From: Pseudonocardia sp. SCN 73-27 | Lineage (GTDB): Bacteria > Actinomycetota > Actinomycetes > Mycobacteriales > Pseudonocardiaceae | Direction of reading: 5' to 3' | DNA length: 40,622 nt | Assembly: GCA_001725415.1 (NCBI GenBank) | Contig: MEGH01000003.1 | Coordinates: 63,547-104,168, forward strand | Shown here: positions 32,436-40,263 of the stretch, piece by piece | How the letters are laid out: every line of letters begins with the position of its first letter | How positions within the stretch are numbered: position 1 is the stretch's first letter | Notes under the pieces: model-generated | Databases searched by the model: none | Told to the model about the DNA's origin: nothing | Seen by the model: only the letters and a program-made list of their open reading frames with translations | Position numbers and translations under genes: made by a program

Positions 32436-33566
32436 GTGCCGACCGTCGAGGAGCTGTTCGCGCCGCCGCCCGAGGTCGCGGCCCATCCCGCCGTCATCGA
32501 GACGAACCGGTTGTGCGACGAGGTGGTCGGCCCGCACGCCCCGGCTGCCGACGATCCCGCCCACGGCGTCGACCCCGCGCACCCGCGAGCGCTGGCCGCA
32601 GCGGGGCTGCTGTCGGTGCGCGTCCCCGTCGCCGAGGGCGGACTGGGTGCGGCCCGACGCGTCGACGTCGAGACCGTCGAGCTGCTGGCGGGCACGTGCG
32701 GGGCGACGTGGTTCGTCGTGACCCAGCACCGCAACCCGCAGGCCGACTCGACGTCGCCGATCAAGGGCCTCGCCCCCGAGGACTACCGCCACGGTCCCGC
32801 CGCCGCGACGCATCGCCCCGGCCTCGCCACGGGCGCCACGCTCGCCGGGATCGCCGTCGCCCACATCCGCCGCCCAGGGGCCCCGGCCGTGCGCGCCGAA
32901 CCCGCGCCCGGTGGCGGCTGGCGCTTCTCCGGCACCGCCGCCTGGTGCACCGGCTGGGGCATCACCGACCTCACGATGGTCGCGGCCACCACCGCGGCCG
33001 GCCGGTTCGTGTTCGCGCTGGTCCCGACGGCACCGCGCCCCGGGCTGCGCGTCGGCGCACCGGCGCCGCTGGCCGTCATGGGCGGCACCCGCACGGTCGG
33101 TCTGGAGCTCGACGACATGGCCGTCGCCCCCGACGAGGTGCTGCTCGACGTCGACGCCGGCGCGTGGCTCGCCGCCGACGCCCTGCGCACCGCCGACACC
33201 CGCCCCGCGACCCTCGGTCTGCTGCGCCGCGTCCTCGTCGAACTGGAACGGATCGGCCGGCGTCGCCCGGAGGCGGCCGACGTCGCCGGGACGCTCGGCG
33301 AACGTGGAGCGGCGCTGCGCGACGAGGCGCACGCGTTGCTGATCGACGTCCCCGCCGGCGAACGGACCGACGACCGGATCCGGCTGCGCGGCGAGATCGC
33401 GGAGCTGACCGTCCGCTCCGCGAACGCACTGGTGGCGGCCCGGTCGGGCAGCGCCACCCTGCTCACCTCGCCGGAGCAGCGCTGGGCCCGCGAGGCGATG
33501 TTCCATCTGGTGCAGGGCCAGACCGACGTCGTGCGCCGCGCGCAGCTGGCGGCGTTCTCGCGCTGA
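32436..33566 (+). CDS. Acyl-CoA dehydrogenase family protein
   Basis: The 376-residue protein follows the acyl-CoA dehydrogenase plan. It has an N-terminal helical domain with GLLSVRVPVAEGGLG (about 57-71), a central beta domain (WRFSGTAAWCTGWGITDLTMVAA), and a C-terminal helical domain ending VQGQTDVVRRAQL, the usual FAD-adenine contact region. It is more divergent than typical FadE proteins and I could not place the catalytic Glu, so it may be a flavin-dependent relative with another activity. It lies about 100 nt after the acyl-CoA synthetase. Confidence 0.8.
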   Translation: MPTVEELFAPPPEVAAHPAVIETNRLCDEVVGPHAPAADDPAHGVDPAHPRALAAAGLLSVRVPVAEGGLGAARRVDVETVELLAGTCGATWFVVTQHRNPQADSTSPIKGLAPEDYRHGPAAATHRPGLATGATLAGIAVAHIRRPGAPAVRAEPAPGGGWRFSGTAAWCTGWGITDLTMVAATTAAGRFVFALVPTAPRPGLRVGAPAPLAVMGGTRTVGLELDDMAVAPDEVLLDVDAGAWLAADALRTADTRPATLGLLRRVLVELERIGRRRPEAADVAGTLGERGAALRDEAHALLIDVPAGERTDDRIRLRGEIAELTVRSANALVAARSGSATLLTSPEQRWAREAMFHLVQGQTDVVRRAQLAAFSR

Positions 33567-33634
33567 CGAATGTCACCCTTCGGCGGGGACGGTCGAACCA
33601 CACGGGGGGCGGACAGTCCGGGCACAGTGGGACC

Positions 33635-34135
33635 ATGACCGCCGCCGTCGCGCTCCCCCTGCGCCCGCCCGCGCACCGCGTCGATCCCCGTGCAGTGCAG
33701 TGGTGGCGGCTGCAGGGGCTGGCCGCGCTCGTGGCGCTGGCCGGGCCGCAGCTCGTCGTGTGGCTCGTGCTCGGCACGGCGCCGTCATGGCTCTTGGTGA
33801 CGACGATCGTCACCGCCGCCCTCGCCGTCGCCTACACGCTGGTGGTGCCGCCGATCCGGTACCGCATCCACCGGTGGGAGATCACCGACGAGGCCGTCTA
33901 CACGCTGTCCGGGCTCCTGGTGCGGGAGTGGCGGATCGCACCGATCTCGCGGGTGCAGACGGTCGACACCGAGCACGGGCCGCTGCAGCAGTGGCTGAAG
34001 CTGGCGAGTGTCACGGTGACGACGGCGTCCGCGCGCGGCCCGGTCACGATCCACGGCCTCGCCGCGCCCGACGCCGCCGAGCTCGCCCGCGTCCTGACCG
34101 AGACGACGCAGGCCACCCCCGGGGACGCGACGTGA
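33635..34135 (+). CDS. Membrane protein with bacterial PH domain (YdbS-like)
   Basis: The 166-residue protein has two transmembrane helices (about 28-46 and 52-70) followed by a bPH2 domain with the family core YRIHRWEITDEAVYTLSGLLVREWRIAPISRVQTVDTEHGPL split over 74-115. This matches YdbS-type proteins, whose partner YdbT is the next gene; in Bacillus the pair protects against certain bacteriocins. ATG at 33635. Its TGA overlaps the next GTG (GTGA), so the two subunits are probably made together. Confidence 0.85.
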   Translation: MTAAVALPLRPPAHRVDPRAVQWWRLQGLAALVALAGPQLVVWLVLGTAPSWLLVTTIVTAALAVAYTLVVPPIRYRIHRWEITDEAVYTLSGLLVREWRIAPISRVQTVDTEHGPLQQWLKLASVTVTTASARGPVTIHGLAAPDAAELARVLTETTQATPGDAT

Positions 34136-35760
34136 CCACTCCTGCAGAGGTTCCCTGGCGGCGGCTCGACGGGAAGATGTTGGTCGTCGCCCCGCTGCAA
34201 CACGTCGTCAGGCTCCTGCCGGTGCTGGTGATCCTGCTGTTCACCGGCCGCGGCGACCCCGTGCGGCTGTGGATCACGCTCGGCATCACGGTGATCCTGA
34301 TCGTGCTCGGCGTGGTCCGCTGGAAGACGACGCGCTACCGGATCACCGACGACCGCGTCGAGCTGCACAGCGGCTGGGTCCGGCGCCAGCGCCGGTCGGT
34401 GCCGCGCGATCGGCTGCGGACCGTCGACGTCACCTCGACGCTGCTGCACCGCGTGTTCGGGCTGGGCGTCCTGCACGTGCGCGGGGCGTCGAGTGCGTCG
34501 GCCGACCATCACGGCCTGAAACTGGACGCGGTGAGCGCGACCGAGGCGGCCCGGCTGCGGACCGAGCTCCTGCAGGCCGGCCCGGCACCCGTGCGCATCG
34601 GCGGCCGCGCCGTCGGCGGCGTCCCGACAGCCGAGCCCGGGCTGCCAGAGGTCGTGAGTGGGAATGGTCGCCACAGCGACTATTCCCACTCACAGGTTCT
34701 GTCGGTGCTGCGGTGGCCCTGGATCCGGTTCGCGCCGTTGACCGTGTCGGCGCTGGCCGGGACGGGGGTGCTCGTCGCGGCGGTGTGGAACGTCGTCAGC
34801 GAGCTGGGGCTGCGGCCGCGGGACCTGCCGTTCGCCGCCGACGTCGAGGAACGCATCCGCGGCGCCGCGATCTGGCTGACCGTCGGCGTGTTCGCGCTCG
34901 CGCTGCTCGTCGTCGCGATCCTCGGGTCGCTGCTGATGTTCACCGAACGCTGGTGGGGCTACCGGCTCACCCGCGACGACGACGGCACCCTGCGCGTGCA
35001 CCGCGGCCTCCTGACGAAACGCTCGCTCTCGGTGGCCGGCACCCGGCAGCGGGGCGCCGCCGTCAACGAGCCACTGCTGCTGCGGGCCGGGCGCGGCGCC
35101 CAGACCCGCGTCCTCGCCACCGGCCTGGGCCGCGGCAGCCAGCACGGGACGTTGCAGCCTCCCGCGACGCGCCGCGAGACCCATCTGCTGGCGGCCGCCG
35201 TCGCCGGCGAACCGCCCGAACGGGCGACGCTCGCGCCCGTCCTGCAGCATCCCCGCAGGGCGTTGTGGCGCAGGCTGACCCGGGCCGTCGTCCCGATGGC
35301 GGTGCTGTGCGCGGCGGGCTGGGTCGTCGCGGCGACCGTCCCGGGCTGGTACTGGCTCGGCCCGCTGGCCACGGTCCTGCTCGTCCTCGCGGTGCCGGTC
35401 GGGTTCGACCGCTACCGCAACCTCGGGCACCTGCTCACCGCCCGGCACCTCGTGACGCGCTGGGGGTCGCTGCACCGGCGCACCGTCGTCCTGGAACGCG
35501 ACGGCGTGATCGGCTGGCGGATCCGGCAGAGCATCTTCCAGCGCCGCGCCGGCCTGGTGACGCTCGAGGCCGTCACCGCGGCCGGCGAGGGCGGCTACCC
35601 GGTGACCGACGTGACCGCCGCCGACGGCGTCGCACTCGCCGCGGCGGTCACCCCGAATGTGTTCGAGGCGCTAGCGCCGCTTCGTGCCGAAGAGGCCGCG
35701 GGTGATCTCGCGGCCCAGGGCGCTGGCCGCGGACCGCAGGAACGACTTCACCACCGGTGA
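34132..35760 (+). CDS. Membrane protein with multiple bacterial PH domains (YdbT-like)
   Basis: The 542-residue protein contains repeated units of paired transmembrane helices and bPH2 domains. The first unit shows YRITDDRVELHSGWVRRQ and RLRTVDV. The second covers about 185-375 (YRLTRDDDGTLRVHRGLL). The third covers about 385-510 (GHLLTARHLVTRWGSL). A 40-bp palindromic element lies in frame at about residues 175-187, in the linker after the first PH domain. The last 90 nt overlap the end of the convergent DUF853 gene and give an Ala/Arg-rich tail. It presumably forms a membrane complex with the YdbS-like product. Confidence 0.85.
   Translation: MTTPAEVPWRRLDGKMLVVAPLQHVVRLLPVLVILLFTGRGDPVRLWITLGITVILIVLGVVRWKTTRYRITDDRVELHSGWVRRQRRSVPRDRLRTVDVTSTLLHRVFGLGVLHVRGASSASADHHGLKLDAVSATEAARLRTELLQAGPAPVRIGGRAVGGVPTAEPGLPEVVSGNGRHSDYSHSQVLSVLRWPWIRFAPLTVSALAGTGVLVAAVWNVVSELGLRPRDLPFAADVEERIRGAAIWLTVGVFALALLVVAILGSLLMFTERWWGYRLTRDDDGTLRVHRGLLTKRSLSVAGTRQRGAAVNEPLLLRAGRGAQTRVLATGLGRGSQHGTLQPPATRRETHLLAAAVAGEPPERATLAPVLQHPRRALWRRLTRAVVPMAVLCAAGWVVAATVPGWYWLGPLATVLLVLAVPVGFDRYRNLGHLLTARHLVTRWGSLHRRTVVLERDGVIGWRIRQSIFQRRAGLVTLEAVTAAGEGGYPVTDVTAADGVALAAAVTPNVFEALAPLRAEEAAGDLAAQGAGRGPQERLHHR
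34654..34693. repeat. 40-bp palindrome, 18-4-18, inside a coding sequence (family 1, copy 3)
   Basis: GTGAGTGGGAATGGTCGC pairs with 34676-34693 around CACA with a single G-T wobble. The outer arm equals that of copy 2 and the inner arm that of copy 1, so it links the two. It is read in frame within the YdbT-like gene and adds about 13 Ser/Gly/His-rich residues to a linker. Confidence 0.85.
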
Positions 35761-37233
35761 GCCCAGCACCTCCGCGACCATCCCCGGCTCCTCCTTCTCC
35801 CGGCGGCGCGGGGCCTCGGGCGGCGGGGGCGGGGCGTCGGCGGGCGCGGCCTCCGGGGCCGGCGGCGCGGCGATCTTCGCGGTGAGCTTCTCGTAGGCCG
35901 ACTCGCGGTCGATCGTCTCGCCGTACTTCGCGTACAGGGGCGACGTCTTCGCGGCCTCGGTGACGGCCTGCTCGCCGATGGCGTCCATCAGCGACCGCGG
36001 CGCCCGCATCCGCGCCCACGCCACCGGGGTCGGCGCGCCGCGCTCGGAGAGCACCGTCACGATCGCCTCGCCGGTGCCCAGCGAGGTCAGCGCCTCCTCG
36101 AGGTCGTAGACCTTCGACACCGGGTAGGTCTTGACCGTCCGCGACAGGGCCTTCTGGTCCTCGGGGGTGAAGGCGCGCAACGCGTGCTGGATCCGGGCAC
36201 CCAGCTGCGACAGGACGGCGTTGGGGACGTCGGTGGGCAGCTGCGTGCAGAAGAACACGCCGACGCCCTTGGACCGGATGAGCTTCACGGTCTGCTCGAT
36301 GCGCTGCAGGAACGCCTTCGACGCGTCGGCGAACAGCAGGTGCGCCTCGTCGAAGAAGAACACGAGCTTGGGCTTGTCGAGGTCGCCCGCCTCGGGCAGG
36401 TCCTCGTACAGCTCCGCGAGCAGCCACATCAGGAATGTCGAGAACAGCATGGGGTTGGCGGCCTGGTCGGCGAGCTCCAGCAGCGTGACGACGCCCTTGC
36501 CGTCGACCTCGCGGATGAGGTCGGAAGGCTCGAACTCCGGCTCCCCGAAGAAGTCCTCGCCGCCCTGCGCCTCGAGGTTGACCAGCGCCCGCAGGATGAC
36601 CCCCGCCGTCGCCGACGAGACGCCGCCGATGCCCTTGAGGTCGGCCTTGCCCTCGTCCGACGTGAGGTGCTGGATGACCGAACGCAGGTCCTTCGTGTCG
36701 AGCAGCGGCAGCTGGTTCTGGTCGGCCCAGTGGAAGATCAGGCCGAGCGTCGACTCCTGCGTGTCGTTGAGCCCCAGGACCTTCGACAGCAGGATCGGCC
36801 CGAACTGCGTGAGCGTCGCCCGGATCGGCACCGCCGACGACGACCCGCCCAGCGACAGGAACTCGCACGGGTAGGCGGTCGGCGTCCAGTCGTCGCCGGT
36901 GTCGGCGGCGCGGGACTGGATCTTCGGCCCGTCGCTACCCGGGCGGGACATGCCCGACAGGTCGCCCTTGACGTCGGCGAGCAGGACCGGGACCCCCGCG
37001 TCGGACAGCTGCCCGGCCAGGCCCTGCAACGTCTTCGTCTTGCCCGTACCGGTCGCGCCTGCCACCAGGCCGTGCCGGTTCAGCGTCGCGAACGGGATAC
37101 GGACCTTCGCCGTCGGATCGACCGCACCGTCGACGAGCACGGTGCCGAGCTCCAGCGCAAGACCCTCGGTGGCGTATCCGGCGGCGATCTGCTGGGCAGC
37201 GGTCACCGGATCGGCGTTCGTGTTCTCCCCCAC
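35671..37233 (-). CDS. HerA-like ATPase, DUF853 (YjgR) family
   Basis: The 520-residue P-loop ATPase has Walker A GATGTGKT at 59-66 and Walker B KLVFFFDEAH at about 289-297, with a downstream FFCTQLP sensor-like motif. It belongs to the HerA/FtsK-like DUF853 family, found widely as a housekeeping gene of unknown role. After about 430 residues comes a Pro/Ala-rich linker and a short conserved tail (SPVVKSFLRSAASALGREITRGLFG). No NurA-like nuclease lies nearby, so a defence role is not supported. The gene is divergent from orn with only 31 nt between starts. Confidence 0.9.
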   Translation of the reverse strand: MGENTNADPVTAAQQIAAGYATEGLALELGTVLVDGAVDPTAKVRIPFATLNRHGLVAGATGTGKTKTLQGLAGQLSDAGVPVLLADVKGDLSGMSRPGSDGPKIQSRAADTGDDWTPTAYPCEFLSLGGSSSAVPIRATLTQFGPILLSKVLGLNDTQESTLGLIFHWADQNQLPLLDTKDLRSVIQHLTSDEGKADLKGIGGVSSATAGVILRALVNLEAQGGEDFFGEPEFEPSDLIREVDGKGVVTLLELADQAANPMLFSTFLMWLLAELYEDLPEAGDLDKPKLVFFFDEAHLLFADASKAFLQRIEQTVKLIRSKGVGVFFCTQLPTDVPNAVLSQLGARIQHALRAFTPEDQKALSRTVKTYPVSKVYDLEEALTSLGTGEAIVTVLSERGAPTPVAWARMRAPRSLMDAIGEQAVTEAAKTSPLYAKYGETIDRESAYEKLTAKIAAPPAPEAAPADAPPPPPEAPRRREKEEPGMVAEVLGSPVVKSFLRSAASALGREITRGLFGTKRR

Positions 37234-37264
37234 GTCGGCGGACTCTAGCGCCTAGGGTGGCGGG

Positions 37265-37891
37265 ATGAACGACCGTCTGGTGTGGATCGACTGCGAGATG
37301 ACGGGTCTCGACCTGCAGCGCGACGCGCTCATCGAGATCGCCGTCCTCGTCACCGACGGGGACCTCAACGTCCTCGGCGAGGGCGTCGACGTCGTCATCC
37401 ATGCCGACGAGTCCGCCCTCGCCGCGATGCCCGACGTCGTGCGCGACATGCACGCGCACTCCGGGCTCACCGAGGAGGTGCGGCGCTCGGAGGTCACCCT
37501 CCGGGAGGCCGAGGAGGCCGTCCTCGCCTACATCCGCGAGCACGTGCCCGACGCCGTCTCCGCGCCGCTGGCGGGCAACTCCATCGCGACCGATCGCGGC
37601 TTCCTCGCTCGCGACATGCCCGAGCTCGACGCGCACCTGCACTACCGCATGGTCGACGTCAGCTCGATCAAGGAGCTGTGCCGGCGGTGGTTCCCGCGGG
37701 TCTTCTACGCCAAGCCGGAGAAGGGCCTCGCACACCGCGCCCTGGCCGACATCCGCGAGTCCATCCGCGAGCTCGCCTACTACCGCGCGACCCTCTTCGT
37801 CGCCCCTCCCGGACCGACGTCCGAGCAGGCCCAGGCCGCTGCCGCCGCGGTGACGGGGTCCGGTGTGGGGGGCGGTCGGGGGGAGGGCTAG
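37265..37891 (+). CDS. orn: Oligoribonuclease
   Basis: The 208-residue DEDDh 3'-5' exonuclease degrades 2- to 5-nt RNAs and pGpG, the last step of RNA decay and of c-di-GMP turnover. All five catalytic residues are visible: D9 and E11 ([10 protein letters not shown]), D110 ([11 protein letters not shown]), H157 and D162 (HRALADI). Compared with about 180 residues in E. coli, it has a C-terminal extension rich in Pro, Ala and Gly. The close orn then tRNA-His order is common in actinobacteria. The short gap to the divergent DUF853 gene implies a short or leaderless transcript. Confidence 0.96.
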   Translation: MNDRLVWIDCEMTGLDLQRDALIEIAVLVTDGDLNVLGEGVDVVIHADESALAAMPDVVRDMHAHSGLTEEVRRSEVTLREAEEAVLAYIREHVPDAVSAPLAGNSIATDRGFLARDMPELDAHLHYRMVDVSSIKELCRRWFPRVFYAKPEKGLAHRALADIRESIRELAYYRATLFVAPPGPTSEQAQAAAAAVTGSGVGGGRGEG

Positions 37892-37894
37892 TAT
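37889..37894 (+). promoter_or_regulatory. -10 element candidate for tRNA-His
   Basis: TAGTAT overlaps the TAG stop codon of orn and lies 33 nt before the mature tRNA end, a suitable place for a promoter. No good -35 box is visible 17 nt upstream, so cotranscription with orn is also possible. Confidence 0.4.
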
Positions 37895-37926
37895 TCTTCC
37901 CGTCGCCGGTTGAGGCCGGTGCACAT

Positions 37927-38000
37927 GGTGGGTGTAGCTCAGCTGGTAGAGCACCTGGTTGTGGTCCAGGGGGCCGCGGGTTCAAGTCCCGTCACTCACC
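37927..38000 (+). tRNA. tRNA-His (anticodon GTG)
   Basis: The acceptor GTGGGTG (37928-37934) pairs with CACTCAC (37993-37999) with one G-U. The encoded G-1 (37927) faces discriminator C (38000), the identity element of tRNA-His. The D arm GCTC/GAGC, anticodon arm CCTGG-TTGTGGT-CCAGG with anticodon GTG, and T arm GCGGG-TTCAAGT-CCCGT are complete. CCA is not encoded. Confidence 0.95.
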
Positions 38001-38108
38001 CGGAGCGCGGTGCCCCCACCGCGAAGGGGCCGGAAAGCGCTGTGATAGCGTTCCGAAGGCGCCGAGCGGTGGGGCGCAGCGGGTCTCGGTAAGACAATTC
38101 AACACAAT

Positions 38109-38184
38109 GCGCCGTTAGCTCAATTGGCAGAGCAGCTGGCTCTTAACCAGCGGGTTCGGGGTTCGAGTCCCTGACGGCGCACCA
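38109..38184 (+). tRNA. tRNA-Lys (anticodon CTT)
   Basis: The acceptor GCGCCGT pairs with ACGGCGC and the discriminator is A. The anticodon loop is CTCTTAA within GCTGG/CCAGC, giving anticodon CTT. The T loop is TTCGAGT. The 3' CCA (38182-38184) is encoded, unlike the tRNA-His upstream. The 108-nt gap between the two tRNAs shows no gene. Confidence 0.96.
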
Positions 38185-38191
38185 TTCACCG

Positions 38192-38227
38192 CGAGGGTGG
38201 GTCTCCATTTCCGGAGACCCACCCTCG
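38192..38227 (+). terminator. Rho-independent-type terminator after tRNA-Lys
   Basis: A perfect 15-bp stem pairs CGAGGGTGGGTCTCC with 38213-38227 around the loop ATTTCC. It is followed by TCGTTTGTG, a weak T-rich stretch. It lies 8 nt after the tRNA CCA end. Confidence 0.85.
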
Positions 38228-38255
38228 TCGTTTGTGCGCATTTCCGCAGACGCCA

Positions 38256-38314
38256 CCGAGTTCGACGTCACACTGGCCTTGCCGGCCGCCGGAACAGCCT
38301 GCCGTCGAACTCGG
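38256..38314. repeat. Inverted repeat CCGAGTTCGACG with 35-nt loop
   Basis: CCGAGTTCGACG (38256-38267) is perfectly complementary to 38303-38314. It lies downstream of the minus-strand gene at 38365-38889 and could terminate it. The dimensions (59 nt, long loop) resemble the family 2 repeats, but the arm sequence is unrelated. Confidence 0.55.
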
Positions 38315-38364
38315 CGCAGGGTTTGTGCTCGCCGAGGCTCGCTGCACCGGGCCTGCTCGATGGG

Positions 38365-38889
38365 TCAGCGGTGGGGCTCGTCGACGGTGCGGGGATCCGC
38401 TTCGCAGACCAGGCAGTCGAGTCCCTCGGCGAGGACGGGGACGGCGAACCGGACGTATCCCGCTTCCGCGGGCACCCCCTCGGGCAACCGCACGACGCGG
38501 CAGGCCGGGCCGTCGGCACCGAAGCGGTAGGCCGCGGGCCCGGCGATCTCGGCCTCGACCGGGAGCAGGGGCAGGGCGGCGCGGAACGCGGCGACCTGCG
38601 CGGCGCGGTTGTCCCGCCGGGCCGCGCAGTCGGCGGGCAGGGGTGCCGCGGCGAGGCCGTAGGCGTCGGCGGCGGCGAGGAGGGCCTGCCGGGCGCCGGG
38701 GACGTCGTCGAGGGCGAGGCGGTCGTCGGCGCGGCGCAGCGCGTCGTCGCCCCGGCCGCGCCAGAACCGCTCCCAGCCGGCCAGGTCCCCGACGCCGATC
38801 CGCGCCCCCGCGGCGACGACCGCGGCGGGGTCGGCGGCGCCGGGATCGCCGAGCAAGCGGTCGAACACCGGGTCCGGGTGCAGGCGCAC
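38365..38889 (-). CDS. Protein resembling the N-terminal cap of FrsA-like alpha/beta hydrolases
   Basis: The 174-residue product matches by eye the helical N-terminal cap region of FrsA/2,6-dihydroxypseudooxynicotine-hydrolase-like esterases. It opens with HPDPVFDRLL, then has a W-x-x-FW helix (GWERFWRGRGDDAL). A DVPGARQALLAAADAYGLA helix pair follows, then an AAFRAALPLL segment leading into short beta strands. The alpha/beta-hydrolase catalytic domain (GxSxG, Asp, His) is absent, and only 137 nt remain before the tRNA terminator. It starts 4 nt after the MBL gene ends, so the two are co-transcribed. It could be a relic or a stand-alone binding domain. The assignment is by recognition only. 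Confidence 0.6.
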   Translation of the reverse strand: MRLHPDPVFDRLLGDPGAADPAAVVAAGARIGVGDLAGWERFWRGRGDDALRRADDRLALDDVPGARQALLAAADAYGLAAAPLPADCAARRDNRAAQVAAFRAALPLLPVEAEIAGPAAYRFGADGPACRVVRLPEGVPAEAGYVRFAVPVLAEGLDCLVCEADPRTVDEPHR

Positions 38890-38893
38890 GGCG

Positions 38894-40093
38894 TCAGCGC
38901 AGCCGGAACGTGGGCCGGCCCGCCGCGTCGGTTCCGGTGGGGAAGCCGTGCAGGCGACAGTGGTTGAGCAGGGTCAGTTTGAGGAAGGTCGCGAACACAG
39001 GGAACTGGAGCCCGGCCTGGACGGCGATCACCGAGCGGGGTTCGGCGCCGGTGACCAGGGTGGCGTACAGGTCGTCGATGCACAGGCCGTCGGGATGTGC
39101 GCCGAGGACGGCCGCGACGGCCTCGGTGAACTCGGCGGCGGTGTCGACGATCCCCTGCAGCCGCGCGCGGGCCTCCCCGCCGCGGGCGGGCAGCATCGGG
39201 AAGTGCCCGGCGCAGATGCCGTCGAGCAGGCCGTCGTCGATCAGGGTGATCGCGCGGGCGGCGGTCTCGACGGTGCGCCGCGGGTCGGAGTCGGTCCAGT
39301 AGGGCAGGGCGGAGGTCTCGTCGGCGAGCATCAGGAACCGGGCGCGGGGCAGGTGGAAGACCACCCCGCCCGCCGAGTGCCCGGCCGCCTGCAGGACGTG
39401 GACCTCGGGGGTGCCGGCGTCGTCGGCGAAGGTCCAGCCGGTCCAGCGCGTCGACCCGATCGTGATCTCCGCCGCCGGGCCCAGGTCCTCGTAGTCGACC
39501 ATCGTCGCCACGCTCGGGTGGATCTCCGGGTAGGTGCGCAGCAGGATGTCGACGACCAGCGACGGCACGAACCCGCCCAGCGCCGGTGGGAGCCCGAGCG
39601 CGGCGATCCGCGAGCCGAGGTCGGCGACGTCGTCGGCGGTCAGCGCGGCCGGGGCGCCGAGGGTGCGGAGCATGTCGGCGAGGCGGTCCGGGTCGAGGTC
39701 GAGCCCGGCGAGGTAGTCGAACCAGCCCAGCCCGGAGCGGTACATGGCGGCGAAGAACGCGGCGTGGTCGAGGGCGGGGCGGGCGTCGCGGGGGATGTGG
39801 TGGCGCCGCTTCATCGCGGGGAGCTGGTGGAGGACGTGGTTGTTGCCGAGGTGGTCGACGTGGCCGTGGCTGTTGAGCAGCACGATCTCGTCGACGCCGG
39901 TGTGCCGGGAGGCGACGGCGTGGATCGCGGCCAGCTGCTCGGGTCCCACGCCGGTGTCGAGCAGGTAGAGCCGCGGCCCGCAGCGGTAGACGGCGATCGT
40001 CGGCAGGTCGGGGTCGCCCCACAGCGTGTGCGGGTGGCGGCCTTCGACGAGGACCAGGTCCGGCGTGATCTCGTGCAGCGTTCCGACGGACAT
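38894..40093 (-). CDS. MBL-fold metallo-hydrolase
   Basis: The 399-residue protein has a complete metallo-beta-lactamase metal site: H76-G-H78-V-D80-H81 in NSHGHVDHLGN, then QAAGHSAGG, the LADE strand and CAGHFP. A long insert (about 95-190) between the metal motif and the next strands, and a C-terminal extension of about 110 residues, make it larger than lactonases. The C-terminal part (CIDDLYATLVTG, FATFLKLTLLNHCRLHGF) resembles a small winged-helix-like addition, as in some MBL thioesterases. ATG at 40093 has GAGGAGAGG five bases upstream; in-frame codons up to 40147 lie across a hairpin and are not used here. Confidence 0.85.
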   Translation of the reverse strand: MSVGTLHEITPDLVLVEGRHPHTLWGDPDLPTIAVYRCGPRLYLLDTGVGPEQLAAIHAVASRHTGVDEIVLLNSHGHVDHLGNNHVLHQLPAMKRRHHIPRDARPALDHAAFFAAMYRSGLGWFDYLAGLDLDPDRLADMLRTLGAPAALTADDVADLGSRIAALGLPPALGGFVPSLVVDILLRTYPEIHPSVATMVDYEDLGPAAEITIGSTRWTGWTFADDAGTPEVHVLQAAGHSAGGVVFHLPRARFLMLADETSALPYWTDSDPRRTVETAARAITLIDDGLLDGICAGHFPMLPARGGEARARLQGIVDTAAEFTEAVAAVLGAHPDGLCIDDLYATLVTGAEPRSVIAVQAGLQFPVFATFLKLTLLNHCRLHGFPTGTDAAGRPTFRLR

Positions 40094-40121
40094 GCCGGCC
40101 TCTCCTCGTCGCGGTGAAGGA

Positions 40122-40146
40122 GTGGGCCCCTCCCTCCAGGGGCCCA
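40122..40146. promoter_or_regulatory. Leader hairpin before the MBL gene
   Basis: GTGGGCCCCT (40122-40131) pairs perfectly with 40138-40146/40147 region AGGGGCCCAC around CCCTCC. It lies about 30 nt upstream of the MBL ATG and just beyond its Shine-Dalgarno sequence. It may influence translation or be a transcription-pausing site. Confidence 0.45.
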
Positions 40147-40263
40147 CCGGGTCCCAGGCTCGCCCGCGGCGCTCTCACGGCGGTCTCACGAGCCGGTGCG
40201 ACGTGAACTGCCCGTTCACGATCGGGTCTCCGAAGCGGACGAACCCACCGCGCTCGGCATACC

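Noticed and set aside
26016-34693. Palindromes as a CRISPR array or as transposon ends
   Set aside because: The copies are kilobases apart with no regular spacers. No transposase gene lies between or next to them.
35671-37233. HerA-like ATPase as part of an anti-phage defence system
   Set aside because: It has the DUF853/YjgR architecture and no NurA, SIR2 or other partner nearby. Its neighbours are housekeeping genes.
38001-38108. Small RNA or third tRNA between tRNA-His and tRNA-Lys
   Set aside because: Only weak, bulged pairing is visible (GGAAAGCGCT/AGCGTTCC). No cloverleaf or conserved motif was recognised.
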